Assembly (NCBI GenBank): GCA_950295325.1 | Contig: OX485805.1 | Location: 3,348,501 to 3,412,500 of the forward strand | Source of the DNA: Polytrichum commune | Lineage: Eukaryota; Streptophyta; Polytrichopsida; Polytrichales; Polytrichaceae | Direction: 5' to 3' | DNA length: 64,000 nucleotides | Shown: piece by piece, positions 50,930 to 63,505 of the stretch | Layout of the letters: each line of letters opens with the position of its first letter | Position numbering within the stretch: the stretch's first letter is position 1 | The notes under the pieces: model-generated | The model's database searches: none | What the model saw: the letters and a program-made list of their open reading frames with translations, nothing else | Told to the model about the DNA's origin: nothing | Program-made: the position numbers and the translations under genes

Positions 50930-52180
50930 AAGTATCTTTGAATTTCCCCAGTTCATCACTTTTATCCCAATATCTAGGACATATGGTAGATGTAACCCCT
51001 TCCACCAGTGGTCCTTGTGGAAGCTCCTTGCTAACAAAGATAAAGATGAAGATGAAGATGCAGGGTGCAAGAGGGTGCAGTTTAAAATCTAAATGTTACA
51101 AAACTATGGCCTATACATCTGGAGGTTTTTAGAGAAGATGGAGATTACCATGCATTGAACTTATCTCAAATTATGTTTACAAGCCACTCTGCCAAAAAGT
51201 TCTAATACCAGTGCCTCTGTCCTAATATCTAGGAGTTTTGTAGATGTATCCCTCATACTAGTGGTCCTTGAGGAAGCTCAACATGCCCTTACTGATGAAG
51301 ATAAAGATCACAATCAAGATGGAGATGGGTGCGAGACTACAATCAGACTTCAGAGTTGGAGTGTAGCATTTTACATGTTACGAGCATGTGACATGTATGC
51401 CTGCATGTTTTTATAAAGAACGTGGAGATTAACATGCATACCACAAACTCATGTTACAAGCCACTCTGTCGAAGATGATCAAAACGCGCCTTGGAGTTAA
51501 CCGGTACCTCTGTACTAATATCTAGGAATTTCATAGATGCATCCCTCTTTACAGTGATCCTCGAGGAAGCTCAACATATCCTTGCTGATGAAGAATGAAG
51601 GTGTGGGTGCAAAGAGAAACAAACTTCAGGGAGAAGAGTAGAATTTAAACGTCACAAAAATATCACATGTATATCTGCATGTTATTCAAGATGGGTTCAC
51701 AATCAAAGACATTGATTACATGCGTACCTCAAACCTCATATTATACATCAAAACTTCGGAAGTTGAACACAAGCCACGCTGATCAAGTTGTTTCATTGCC
51801 TCCCAGGTCCCAATATCTAGGGCCGTTTAGATGCAACCCGTTCCCAGGGATAGTGGTCCTTGTGGAAGAACATCAACATCCGATTGACATATCCTTACTG
51901 ATTTTTTAAGAAACTCGACCTGCATACCGCATGGTATTGAAGAAGAAGTGATTATTAATAAACTCACATTTTACAAGTCGAACCTCCGAAGACGAACACC
52001 CATATGGAGGCGCGCCTTGGAGGAGTTTGACATCCATACCTCTGGCCTAATATCTAGGATTGCAGTAGATGTTCGCGCCCTTGGACGCTCGAGCTCGACG
52101 TGAAGAGGGAGATGAAGATGAAGTGATGAGTGCGCAAAAGGAAGCAGACGTGAGGGTGGAGTGGTGTATTTATATATTAC
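50930..52180. repeat. Tandem array B, about five units of roughly 280 bp
   Basis: The landmarks are CCTAATATCTAGGA, GTAGATGTA(T/A)CCC, AGTGGTCCTTG.GGAAGCTC, GATGAAGATAAAGATGAAGATG-like A/G runs, GGGTGCAAGAG, and ACAAGCCACTCTG with CGCGCCTTGGAG(T)T. The CTAATATCTAGG landmark recurs at about 50970, 51225, 51515, 51810 and 52045. The array directly follows array A. The rightmost unit ends in a TATA-like stretch (GTATTTATATATTACG, about 52166-52181). Confidence 0.85.
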
Positions 52181-52489
52181 GAAAAGAAATGACTTTGTAA
52201 AAAATTCCATTAATACCAGAAGTTTGACTTGTAATAAAAACAACCTCGCCAAAAGTGGCAAAACCACGATGAGGCTCGTAGTGAGTGACTTATTATTATC
52301 ATACTAATAATAATAACCCGTTCTTTGGATAAGGGCCCACCCTGTCAACCATGTGTATCATCAAAAGCTGAAAGCCTTTATGTCGAGTCTATCCGTTCAT
52401 TAAGTAAGTGTGACGCAAAAGACCGGAAGAAGTGCAGTAAAACTGACACAAGCAGGTCACTTTTAAGCTTTCCTCTGAATCGATGAAAC

Positions 52490-52870
52490 AGGAGAACCAA
52501 TGATCGAGGAGAAACGACAGCTAGTTGCAGGTGAACGAGTTGAGTTTGAGAAACAACCGGTTGAAGTTCAAGACTTCAGGAGAATTACTGATCACTTTAG
52601 AGGAATTTATGGAATTTACCTCAAATTAGTATACAAAAACCGAAGGATGTCAGAATGTAACCGGTTGGACTTGCAAACACTAAGATCTCAACCGATTATG
52701 CCCCAAAATCTCCCCAATCACTGCCACTGATTACAGATGAACCAGTTGAGTTTGAAAGATAGCCAGTTCAAGTTCAAGACTTCAGGAGAACTACCCATCA
52801 TTTTAGAGGAATATATGGAATATATGGAATATACCTCACATTCGATCACAACATGTAACTGGGTGGACTT
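52490..52870. repeat. Two adjacent copies of the ACCGGTTG dispersed repeat
   Basis: Copy 1 (about 52495-52715) and copy 2 (about 52735-52870) share GTTGAGTTTGA.A.A, CCAGTTCAAGTTCAAGACTTCAGGAGAA and ATCA(C/T)TTTAGAGGAAT. The same family forms the hairpin at 63506-63913 and pieces at 48690 and 57900. Confidence 0.7.
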
Positions 52871-55590
52871 GGAAACACTGCCTGGAACTACTTCTTTTTG
52901 TTGTTGTTGTTGTGAAGGCCTTCTACAAATTGTCATTTTAGACCATTCGATGTCGAGCTTGAAACGTCGAAGGTGGATTCAGTTAGGTTTTGCCGGAGAT
53001 GGAAGGTTTTCCTCGTTCCGCATCTCAATACTAAAAAGCTCAACATCTTAAACAATATAACCTAGTCAATGTGTACCAAAATCATTGCGGAGGCCGAACT
53101 TCATGTTTAATTTGGACGGTGAATCGCGACTTTTGTCGACACCGTCAACCTCGTGAAGGTCACCCATTGAGTCGGGAGCCGTACATGAAAGCTTGTGGGG
53201 GAGCAACCTAGCTAGGCGATGGCGAGAAATGTATTGCCTCGGACCCACAAAAAAAGAAACACTAATTTTCGTGCGGTATGCTAGTTAGTTAGTGTAGGGC
53301 GTGCAGCGTTGGAGCACTTACTACGACGACATTGCACTCACAAGCATCGGGATGCTTATAATTAAGTCCCGATTCTTTAGGGTTTGATTGAAGGGGCGGT
53401 TTGTTGACACATTCGTTCACCAAGTTGCTTCAACACGGACTTCGAAAGCCCATGTTTCTCCTTAAAAGTTGATTTTTCCACACCCCTTTCATTGAGTCGT
53501 GGACTCTATGAAAAGGGCGCTCGCATCGAAGTGGATTTTCGTTGCCCCATAGCCTAGGCGCCCAAAGCCGAGGGTTTCGATTTAAACTACATATTCACTC
53601 GCTAGTGGTCAGAAAATCTTCTAGCATAATTTGGTGTATTAGATTTCTTAGGTTGAGTAGTTAGCAAGTTTCACTGCCATAACCATCACTAGGTAGTAGC
53701 TTTAAAATATGTAGCTATGTTTCCAACGGCAAACGTGTTTTACAAATTGAGGCAAACATCTCCAAATAGAATATTGTAATCCCATCAATTCTAACTTTCT
53801 TGATTCGACACGTAGATTTTGATTGGTGTGCTTGGTTAAGTGAGGATGAAACAACAAACACCATAAAAACATGATTTTCAATCTGGGTTTTGGTTTGTTG
53901 GTGTTTCATCGTAGACCAATGCTAATGCAACACACATATGAAGATGTAAATATGATTAATAAAAGATGGAGAACAAGAAATAACGAATTAAATAACACCC
54001 GCAATACACATATGATCATGATTGCATCTCAATCCCAACTCTACAAATTGAAGTGACAGCCTTCATAACTTGCAACTTGTTAACCATATGATACAATTCT
54101 CAATCAAATCTAATGATCAAAACCGTGTGCAAGGTTGGAAGTGCCCACAAGTGGGCCATATACTTTCACCCATGACTGACTAAGTAGGTCGCACTAAAGT
54201 ACATGGGTGTTCTCAAACTTCTACCGAGAAGATTTCCACAACGAAACTTGTGTTGCATTAGCAAATCTACAATAAAGCATCAGCAAAAATTGGGTTGATC
54301 CTCCCTAGTTTAATGACAAAGGGAATTATTGTCCCCGAGCATACCTCTCATGCATCCAATATAACAACTTGACCCCCTAGAGGTTTGTTGCCGATTCATC
54401 TCAAATGACTTTGAGTAGACTAATGCAGGGTCTTTAAAGCTAAATCAGATATCAAATCAACTTTGAAAGTAACCTCCAAACAATATATATATATATATAT
54501 ATAATTGTATTTAAGTAAATTTAGACATATTCTCAAAAACTAGACTTTTTAGTTGCTTCAATTCTATCCTAGGATCCTGCGATACACTTTTGATATAACT
54601 AAATTTTATGGAAGATGTATGAATCCTTATTGATTGCTTGAGTTTTATGTTTTTGAATGCATATAAATAAGTTTTAAATAATCAAAATACAATCAAAACA
54701 ACTGCTATAATATTATCACTATCAATTCTACATATTCTATCGGAAGATCTTACCATACAATCCTAACACAAGATCCTATAATAGAATTCAACATGTTACA
54801 ATTATGGACATGGACTTAGTTTAATTTTACTTAAATATGTGTTTATTTCATGCCTTTATGTGGGATGAATGACAGGTATCCTCGTATAGGACCACTCTCT
54901 CTCTCTCTCTCTCTCTCTCCCTCTCCGTGATTAAGTTATGGTTACAATATCGAAAGTGCATGTTTGTTGATTCCTTCACCAAAATAATACATCCTCCCAA
55001 TCGTGCCCACTATTAAGTGCAGAGTAGTTACCCAAAATTTGATGACTTACTCCCATCATGTTCAAACGAGTGTCTTTACATTATTTGTTCATCGTTCCTC
55101 ACCCAACCACACACCAACCAAATGCAGTATACGGGTCCATTTACCCAACAAACACCCGCACGGTGCCTACAATACCACCACTATAACTATTAAATAGATC
55201 GGGTCGTGAATATCTTGTTTACAACATATGTATCTAGTAGACCTTGTAAGTGGATGATGCTTGTTTGGATGGATTTCTCGGGGGTCACGTGTGGCGCTCC
55301 CGCATTGGCCCACAACGGATGCCCAAGAGCCAATTGCCGGGCAAGAGCCACATGGGCACCGGCCTTTCATCCGCATCGGCTCCCAAATGGCACCACACCA
55401 CCCCACCACTTTAAAGCCTATCTTATCCCTCCCACAAGCTGGGAAACCCAACGCCATTTTCCGCATCACAAACTGACTTACCCTTTTCCACCCCATTTAC
55501 TGCCACCGAGCGCGCTGAGCTGGCGACCAGATAAGATTTGACGCGGGTCCAGCCGTGCGGGACGCTAGGCCAACTCGTTGTTGGTATCTA
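52871..55590. other. Intergenic region, no supported gene
   Basis: Only short unsupported ORFs are present. Microsatellites occur at 54483-54502 (TA) and 54895-54918 (CT). A GC-richer stretch at 55255-55560 has open frames on both strands but no recognisable domain. Confidence 0.45.
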
Positions 55591-56641
55591 GGGCCACTTC
55601 GCACACGAGCCAAGAGCCGTGACCTTGTCATGGTGAGCACCCTTGCCTCTCGTCCAAAGGCCGTAGCATGGGTGTTGGGGAAGCCGTTTTATGTAGTCAC
55701 GGGCCCTCAAGCATGGTGTGAAGTGAGAATGGATCATGTTGCAGAAGCATTGCGTATTTTGTTGGCGGGAAAAAGAAGGGAGGATGGGGTTTAGGGGTTT
55801 AGGGTTTAGGGTTTAGGGTTTAGGGTTTGATATAACATGTCTCAAATTGTATCAGTTTAAGAGAATTACTTGGTGGTGTTTGCCTGTCCTGGAATTTGTC
55901 CTGCTGGATTTTTTATTTTTTTTAAGTCATGGTCTCCTAGAATTTGCGTTTGGCCCACGTCTTGGAGGTGGGCCTGACTAAAATTCCGGGAGACCGTGAA
56001 ACCTTATCCATAGTCTGCCATGTAGGACTCCATGTAGACTTTTCATCCATAAAATCTCCTTTGGGCCTTTAGGCCTTCACCTTTGTGTGTGAAGTGAACT
56101 TGGACGGTCTCCGCCCTTTCGACCAATGAGAGTTGTTAGATTGTAATAGTCACGAGCCAAGATCCACAACCATGAAATAGTGAGAGCCCAAAGAAAGTGT
56201 CCAAAGACCGTCCCAACACACCTCCAAAATCATGTTGGTCACGGGCCCTCAAATGTAGTGCGAAGCCATATGTGACCAGGCCCTCAACCAAGTGCTATTT
56301 CAATGAATTTCCATCCAAGCGTATCCTCACACATGATAAAACATAATAAATCAACGGTTGTGAGCGTTCGCACTGCCATGGTCTCTCAATTTTGTGTGAG
56401 GCCTACCTCCAAGAGGTGTTTTCGGAAAATAGTCCAAGTAACCATCAAACACGATCCATTCGATGCCATGTAGGAATCCATGTAGACCTTTACCATCCAT
56501 CTTGCATTCACATACTCCGTCGGTCCCTCGAGCGCAGTGTGAAGCGAACTTGGACCGGCTCCGCCTTCTCCTCCACCAATGAGAGTGCTGGAAGTGTAAA
56601 AATGGTCACAGGCTCTCAGTCTCGTGTGTGTGAAGTGGCCC
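55591..56641. mobile_element. Compound Tourist-like MITE, GGGCCACTTCACAC family
   Basis: The outer ends are GGGCCACTTCGCACACGAG and CTCGTGTGTGTGAAGTGGCCC, followed by TTA on the right. At 1051 bp it is twice the family length. Family segments recur inside (GTCACGGGCCCTCAAGCATGGTGTGAAG at 55700 and the similar GTCACGGGCCCTCAAATGTAGTGCGAAG at 56240), so two copies are probably nested or fused. A telomere-like repeat lies inside at 55792-55829. Confidence 0.65.
55792..55829 (+). repeat. Interstitial telomeric repeat (TTTAGGG)n
   Basis: About five consecutive TTTAGGG units (GGTTTAGGGTTTAGGGTTTA and onward) match the plant telomere repeat. They are internal, within a MITE region, so this is not a chromosome end. 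Confidence 0.9.
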
Positions 56642-57286
56642 TTAGACAAAATAGAGCCGCGGTCGGTTCTCCCCCTTTGAGGAGCCGTTCTCACCTCACA
56701 TGGGGTAACAGCCATCGCGGGCCCCGCGCAAAGTGGTGGGCGCCCACCACGCACCAGGCGGGCGCCCAGTGGCAGGGCAGTCATGACTTGGCACGGGAGC
56801 CGAGACACGTCAGACAAGGGGATGAGCCCCACTTTAAAAGTGAAGTTAAGCAAAGAAAAGAGTGAGTGTGGTGTGGGTGGTGGTCCAAGCCTATCCTCTC
56901 GCCCTCAATATTTGGAGCCAAGGGCTCCCCAACACGCTTGCCTCGCCCCCCTCTCTCTCTCTATATATATATATAAATAACACTAAATAATTAACACACA
57001 CACACACAATACTACTTTATAAAGAAGAGCGGAGGATGTGTCGATTGGCTTTCTGTGTCCTGTCACGGCCACTATTAAGTTAGTCCTTTTCAGCTCCCTG
57101 CCAGGGAGTTCTCCCACCTTTCTCCCTTCCCTTTACTTACTTTAGCATTTCCCCACACAACGGATCCGTGAACGGGGAGAACCGCCACCTACTACACTAG
57201 CGTGTAGGGGATTTGGGGGAACCAACCCATACACTCGTTTTTTGTTGGATGTCTAAATCTTTGTATGGGTTGGTTTGCCCCAGCAA

Positions 57287-57680
57287 GTGTAGAGGCGCCC
57301 ATTATTGATCACTTGAGAGATTCTCCGCTCGATTGGTGAGGTATGAGGTGGTGTAAATTTCCCCCCCCCCCCCCGTGAAGGAAGTTAGAGAACACGAGGG
57401 TTGCCCAGAAGAAGAAAAAAATTGGTGATTTTCTTCTTTACTGTGGATGTTTGGAAGCCAGACGTTGGACCCGACATGTTACCAATGTCTAGAGTTTGTC
57501 ATCACCACCACTTGTTTTTTACTGTTCATTTGTTCTCGTTTTGGTACTTGAAACCAGGATATGTGTCAAGGCACTATTGGTTCCAGTTTGGTTGAAATAT
57601 AGTTCCAACATGATTGAAATTACGGTACCCTCTAGATTGCCGATGGGGTATTGGTCGGGAACAAGTGCCTTTGTTGTGAA
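57287..57680. mobile_element. MITE, GTAGAGGCGCCTATT family, copy c
   Basis: It begins GTGTAGAGGCGCCCATTATTGATCACTTGAGAGATT and contains GCACTATTGGTTCCAG, in the opposite orientation to copies a and b. The other end (about GGTCGGGAACAAGTGCC) is decayed. A run of 14 C lies at 57361-57374. Confidence 0.6.
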
Positions 57681-58025
57681 TAGTTGTGTTACTGTGGGAT
57701 ACAAAAAAGATTCATAGCCCATGTTCAATTTTTAGAGTAAAATTAGAGTGGGCTACGATATAATTGTTTTCCTAGACAATTTATGTGGGTGATTCTTTTA
57801 TTTTGTGCTACTTTTGATTTATGACTGATATCCAATGTGTTGGTCCAAAGTCTTCATGAAGACTTAGAGGGGTCTAGATTGTATATATGAAATTAGTAAA
57901 GAACGAACGGAAGATCACAACATGTAAAATTGGTTGGACTTGGAAGCGTTAGGGTCTTGACTGATTTAGTTGTGCCTGCAAATCTCCCCAAAAACTATCA
58001 CACGAGTATGTGTAGTAAGTACACT

Positions 58026-58285
58026 CTAACCTTTCTAATATCATGCACGTGATATTAAGGAAGTATGTAGTTGTTGACATGGATGCATGATAATAGAGAA
58101 GTAGTGTAGCATGTGACATTATGGAATAACACAAAGTCAACATTCCAACAATGACGATAATGAATATGATGACAATGTGATGCGTGCGAGCTTGTGGTTT
58201 GAATGTTTTGGTGGATTATTTTAATGTCGGAAGTTATGATATAAGAGAGGGAGTGACATTATGGAAGGTGACATTACGGAGGTTA
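58026..58285. mobile_element. MITE, CCTCCCTAATGTCAC family, copy 3
   Basis: It shares GTGATATTAAGG, GGATGCATGATAATAGAGAA, GTGACATTATGGAATAACACAAAGTCAACATT and GAGAGGGAGTGACATTATGG with the 17313 copy. It ends ACATTACGGAGGTTA. Confidence 0.7.
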
Positions 58286-58889
58286 GTGTGTATCTAATGA
58301 TTTTCCACAATCTAGATTCTACACTGATGTATGCGATTAGGGTGGCCCTCACACTACTACTACTCTAGTTACAGATCGACTAGTTCATGTTCCTGAATTA
58401 CCGATTCGTAATCAAAATTTTAGGAAACTATAGTAGTCAAGCCATATTGTAGAAGAGGAAAAGTTGTACTTTAGTAAAAGGTTTGGAACAATTGAAGCAT
58501 TTCCGTCAAGTACAACATAACATTACTCAACGTTCAGCTCTCGTTATGTGGGCTCTCAAAAAATAACAATGATATGCTTGAAATGTTGTGTGGGGAGACT
58601 CGGATTCTAGACGAGGCCACACACGTTTGAAAAATGTTGGTTTGAAAACGGAGTTTGGTAACGCCACCTTCCCACTTGAATTTAGCTAAGCCTAAAAGTT
58701 GGTTCTAGAAACATGGCCTTCACACCATTGAGACTATCTAGTCCTGAGCCTAATCGGCAAATGATGTGGCATGGTTTAAAAGTGGAGGTTTAAAGCCTCA
58801 AGCACCGACCCTCCCATCAGTACCTAGACATGAGGCAAGAATGTAGGAGTTTTGAAAGTGTCGCATCCCACCCTTGTGATTGGTTGCTT

Positions 58890-58985
58890 TTAGTCTTTAA
58901 CCTTGAAGTCCTTTAACCTTTAACCTTGAAGTCTTTTAATCTTTAACCTTGAAGTCCTTTAATCTCGAAGTCCTTTAACCTTGGC
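58890..58985. repeat. CTTTAACCTTGAAGTC short tandem repeat
   Basis: About five degenerate 16-22-bp units of CTTTAA(C/T)CTTGAAGTC lie side by side. Their relation to anything else in the window is unclear. Confidence 0.8.
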
Positions 58986-59199
58986 TTACCAAACTCTATT
59001 CCATAACCGACGTTTTTGAACGTGTGCAGCCCCTCCCCTTCAAATTGAACTCCCAACATCTCATTGTTATAGTATGAGAACCCAAATCGAGTCCGGGAAC
59101 TAACGTAATGAATCAGTGAATAACCGATTATAATAATAAAAAGTAAGGATAGCAACCAAGTAGTTGGTTCAACATTCTCCCCCACATGTCCAAGTAAAA

Positions 59200-59712
59200 G
59201 GGCCACTTCACACATGAGCCAAGAGCCTTGACCATGAAACAGTGAGAGCCCAAAAGAAAGTGTCCAAAGGCCGTCCCAACACACCTCCCAAACCACACAG
59301 TGTGATCACAAATCCTCAAGTATAGTGTGAAGTCATACGTGACCGGGCCCTCAACCAAATACTACTTCAATGAATTCTAATCACGCACGGTCCTCACACA
59401 TGCTAAAATAGAATAAATCAACGGTTATAAGCATTCGCAGTGCCATGGTCTCCCGGTTTTCTGTGAGGCCTACCTCTACGAGATAGTTTCTAAAAACAGT
59501 CCAAGTGATCATGAAACATGATCCATTCGACACCATGTAGGAATCCATGTAGACTCTACATCCATCTTGCATTCACATACTCCGTTGGTCCCTCAAGCAT
59601 AGTGTGAAGCAGCGAACTTGGACCGGCTCCGCCACAGTTTTCCACCAATGAGCGTCACTGCTTGAAGTATCATAATGGTCACGGGCTCTCAGTCTCGTGT
59701 GTGAAGTGGCCC
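59200..59712. mobile_element. Tourist-like MITE, GGGCCACTTCACAC family, copy 4
   Basis: Ends are GGGCCACTTCACACATGAGCC and CTCGTGTGTGAAGTGGCCC. The 513-bp length and interior match the 24817 copy in opposite orientation (GTCCAAAGGCCGTCCCAACACACCTCC). The flanks (AAA/TAC) do not show a clean TTA duplication. Confidence 0.75.
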
Positions 59713-60390
59713 TACTAAGTCAGGTGTCTAGATCACCATCGTGACCCAGACCAACACGAGCCACCACATAACATAGAGCCCAATAATAGTAATTCTCAAC
59801 ACAAGTGCAAGCCAGTGAGCTTCCTTAAAATCGCCTCATCATCTTGTGTGTGTGGCCTATTCATCATGCTCGTGATCAGCATGACGCATTCACAATGCAC
59901 GTGACCGAATATTATCGTAATTTTAATATATATAAATGCAACAACAACAGCAACAACAAGAACAACAAGAACAACATCAAGTGAAGCTCAACCACAAGCA
60001 GCCACTTGCTGCTATCTGGGGGAAGAAATCCTCTGTCAGAGGCTGGGGACCGGGACTGGTCATAGACACTTTGCTCCACATTATAATTTAGAGGAGTAGA
60101 TTCCAAGGATGTCGATCGAGAAGCTTTTTATAATGCGCCCTCGTGCGGTGGTGATAAGAACACGGTGGAGGAATATGCTCCGTGCAGTGAAGCTCAGCCA
60201 CAAGCACGGCGACACCTGCCTTTAGGACTTTGACAACTAGACACTCCACCAAACGGCCATGAAAGTGTGGATGGATCCCAACTTCCCAAGTTTGAAAGAA
60301 AGTCCGTCCCAACCTCCGTCTCGATTCCCGGTGCAGTGTCCGGGGAATTTGTTGGGGGCAGAATCGGTTGCGATCCTGGTGTTTTTCCAA

Positions 60391-60630
60391 GTCCGATCGG
60401 TTGCATGTTGATGTTTTCGTGTCTGATCGGTTGCATGTTGATGTTTCCATGTCCTATCGGTTGCATGTTGATGCTTTCATGTCCGATCGGTTGCATGTAG
60501 ATGTTTCCATGTCCGATCGGTTGCATGTTGATGTTTTCATGTCCGATCGGTTGCATGGTGATGTTTCCATGTCCGATCGGTTGCATGTTGATGCTTTCAT
60601 GTCCGATCGGTTGCATGTTGACGTTTCCAT
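60391..60630. repeat. 30-bp minisatellite, eight units
   Basis: The unit is GTCCGATCGGTTGCATGTTG followed by ATGTTTCCAT. The eight copies differ at a few positions; the ends alternate between ATGTTT(C/T)C(A/G)T and ATGCTTTCAT, hinting at a 60-90-bp higher-order pattern. Because 30 is a multiple of three, both strands show long open frames with a ten-residue repeat. These frames are a by-product of the repeat. Confidence 0.92.
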
Positions 60631-60639
60631 ATACAATCG

Positions 60640-63500
60640 TGTTTGAAAACCATTTCCTTCGTGATTTTTGAAGCTCATATGGATATCTTATTTGTTATCA
60701 TCGGAAGTGGTGCTTCTAAACCTCGTTACATGTCCCCCCCCCCCCCCTCTCCAACTTATGTTGACAGTTGAGCTTAAGAATGGTTAGTGCATTTTGGGCA
60801 CAAAGTCGAGTCTTTGTTAAATGCAGGTCGTTTTGGTGATTGTTCTTAGTTCACACCTAACGACAAACACCACTTGAATTTAGAGGTGCGATTAAAGAAC
60901 AATGACCGTGAAAGGTTTGCATAGTTTGGGTTGAGGAAGGGCCACGTTCTCATCCCAACCTCAACTCCGACTTCGATACTTGAATATCCCAATATTGGAT
61001 GATAGTATAGGTTGAAGTTGGAGGCATTCCCACCCCTACCTTAAAATCCTGACATAATCCAGATCGACCTCATTAGGCCCCTCCAACTGAACAATATATA
61101 CAATAGTTAAGCATGTTGCTTCTAACTTGCATGAACTTGCAAAGAGGAGCACACCATTTTGATATTAGTTACTATTTGGAGTTACACATGGTTATAAAGT
61201 TTTTACCGTTAATTGAGTTTGTACCAAGTAAACATGTTAATGTTCTATAATGTCCAAACAACCAAGTTTTACCCTCATTGGTGATTAAAAAATAAGATCT
61301 ATAGTAAAATAGTTCTTATAGCCCCGCATAAATCCGAATAGTACGTGACACAAGATAAGATAAATGGTGTACTTTATAAACATAACTGGGAAAGGACGAT
61401 CACTCATATCGCCTGGTGCCAAGTGGAGTATAATAGGAAGGTGACTGTTTAGAGATAAGTGTTGCCACGTGGAGGAAGCTCATTGGTGAAATGATTAGAT
61501 GGGTAGGTACCTCCCCATGACACGTCATAGCAAAAGACAATGTGATGTGGATTTTGTGGTCTTCTTTGGAAGAGCTGTAAAAATTAAGGTAAAGGTAAGG
61601 TAAGGTAGGTGTGTGTTGTTTGGATACTTATTTCTCTTCACATCTAGAGTAGAGATGCCTATAACCAAGCACTTAAGAGATTCTACGCCAAATCTAGAGA
61701 AGTATAAGATGGTGTGATTTTTTCCTCATGTAGGAAGATAGAAGTCAGGAGGGTCTGCAAATAATTTGTAATTTTATTCTTTAAATTGAAGTTATTGTGA
61801 TTTTTTGAAGTCAAAAGTTGGCCTGTACATATTACCAATATCTAGAGTCTACCGTAACCGCTCATTGAACTTCTCATTTCCTCCTCATTTTTAGCACTCA
61901 AAACCAAGACACGTGTCATGGCATTATTGGTTCTCGCCTTTACCAAAAATTAGTTTTAGTCATATCAAAATTTCGTCCCAGCCTAATCGAAATTCTAGTA
62001 CCCTATAGATTGGCAATGGGGTCATGGTCAGGAATAGGCACCTCTATTAAATAGTGCATAATCCTACTAGTGCAGGTGAAAAATTTGTGTGGAAATAATT
62101 AGCATGGGCCACACTAGGTCTCTAGTCAAGGTGGAATTAACGTGGGTCCAAGATTTCGGGGGTCTTCCCCTAAGTCTTCATGAAGACTTCCAACCAACAC
62201 ATTGAATGTTGGTTTTAGGATAAAAGTAGCACAAACTAAAACATTCACTCACGTTGATTTTAAGGAGAGAAAAAATTGTGGCCCGTGCTCATTATTTCCT
62301 ACTAGAAATGTAGTGTGGGTTGGAAAATAATGTGATTTACATTAATTCTCATTATGAGAATCAGCGTGGGCCCTAGAAAATTATTGTGGCGCACGGAACA
62401 AGCAATAGAGTGAATTGATTAGAAAATCCAAATCATCCATGTAGCCATTTGTGCATTTGTCTCTTAAGTTTTAATGCTCATCTGAATATTTCTTTTTCAT
62501 TACCAAAGTGATAGATTTGCATACTCATTAAGTGGTCACATAAGTCCCCCCCACCCACCCTGATCATGTTGATTGTTGAGCCTATAATGGTTAGCATATT
62601 ATGAGCATGTAGTTCAATATTTGTTGAACACGTGTATTTTTGACATGTCAATTTCTAGACCCACATCTAATTACGTGCCACTGAAAATATAGGTGTCCAA
62701 AGATCCATCATTATGTTGGAATTAGGCATATCTACCTTATGTGGGCCATCTCTTTGCGGATAACACCTTTGACTCCACATACAATGGTGGTTGTTTGATC
62801 AGACCAGAAATCATCTCATCCGCTTAGGAATGAAGAATCACAAATATTGTCATACGCAAAAGTTGTAAGAAGTCACAATGAAAATATTCTTCTTCTTTAA
62901 CCAGTCACGTAGTAAAACACTTGCAATTGTGTCAACAAATGAGCCTAGAATGGTGTCTATATTTTGAGCATACAGTCCAATCTCATTGCGACACAAGTTT
63001 TCTTATCTTTTTTTCTTCTTCTTTCAAATGTCAGTACATGCTGCCACCTTGCATGTAAGTGTCCAAACCCTTAAACATCAAAAAGACCTTGATTGGGTTT
63101 TTAAAACAACAAAACCGAAATTCAATTTTGAGAATCTCATATTCTTTCATTTCTTAAAATTCCCAAAGACTTTATAAATTGATTTTTCAAGACATGGGAA
63201 AAGGCCATATTCCACGGTCCCACTTCACGGTCCATGGTGTAAACCAGCCCTCAAAGGATTCCTTCTCAAACTCAAGTGGTTCAATTTGTAAATTAGCGGT
63301 CAATTGTCCATGTTTTCATTGATGGGCGTGGTTCGCATGGGAGAGAATCACAACTTAAAGCAAGGCACGAGTCCTTTTGTGATCTTTTGCCCTCCTTTTC
63401 AAAAAGGAAGAAAGCCCCCACCAAATCACACTCTTACACCACCTAAATGCCAATATTAAAGAAACCAAAACCATATTGTTATTGTATTCAAGGAGACCGA
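60640..63500. other. Repeat-rich spacer, no supported gene
   Basis: It contains a run of 13 C at 60734-60746 and dispersed-family pieces at 60760-60920, 62410-62720 and 62740-63070. It also contains MITE copy d (61643-62048) and a segment near 62160-62300 that is an inverted relative of 57720-57880. No domain-bearing ORF is seen. Confidence 0.5.
61643..62048. mobile_element. MITE, GTAGAGGCGCCTATT family, copy d
   Basis: It begins CTAGAGTAGAGATGCCTATAACCAAGCACTTAAGAGATT and ends GGTCAGGAATAGGCACCTCTATT, in the same orientation as copy c. The interior has ACACGTGTCATGGCATTATTGG and CGCCAAATCTAGAGAAGTATAAG. Confidence 0.75.
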
Positions 63501-63505
63501 AGGGT

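Noticed and set aside
49440..52180. CRISPR-like array
   Set aside because: The units are long (280-345 bp), diverged and lack short direct repeats with unique spacers; the window is eukaryotic.
55166..55541. GC-rich ORFs of about 110 codons on both strands
   Set aside because: Mirror-image open frames in GC-rich DNA, with no start context, splice partners or recognisable motifs.
56386..56865. Overlapping 155-157-codon ORFs on both strands
   Set aside because: They fall mostly within the Tourist-like MITE, are open on both strands and show no domain.
60088..60616. Minus-strand ORFs across the 30-bp minisatellite
   Set aside because: They exist only because the repeat unit is a multiple of three without stops; both strands are equally open and no domain is present.
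57361..60746. C14 and C13 homopolymer runs as functional elements
   Set aside because: Single homopolymers at 57361-57374 and 60734-60746 are common slippage products and sites of sequencing error.
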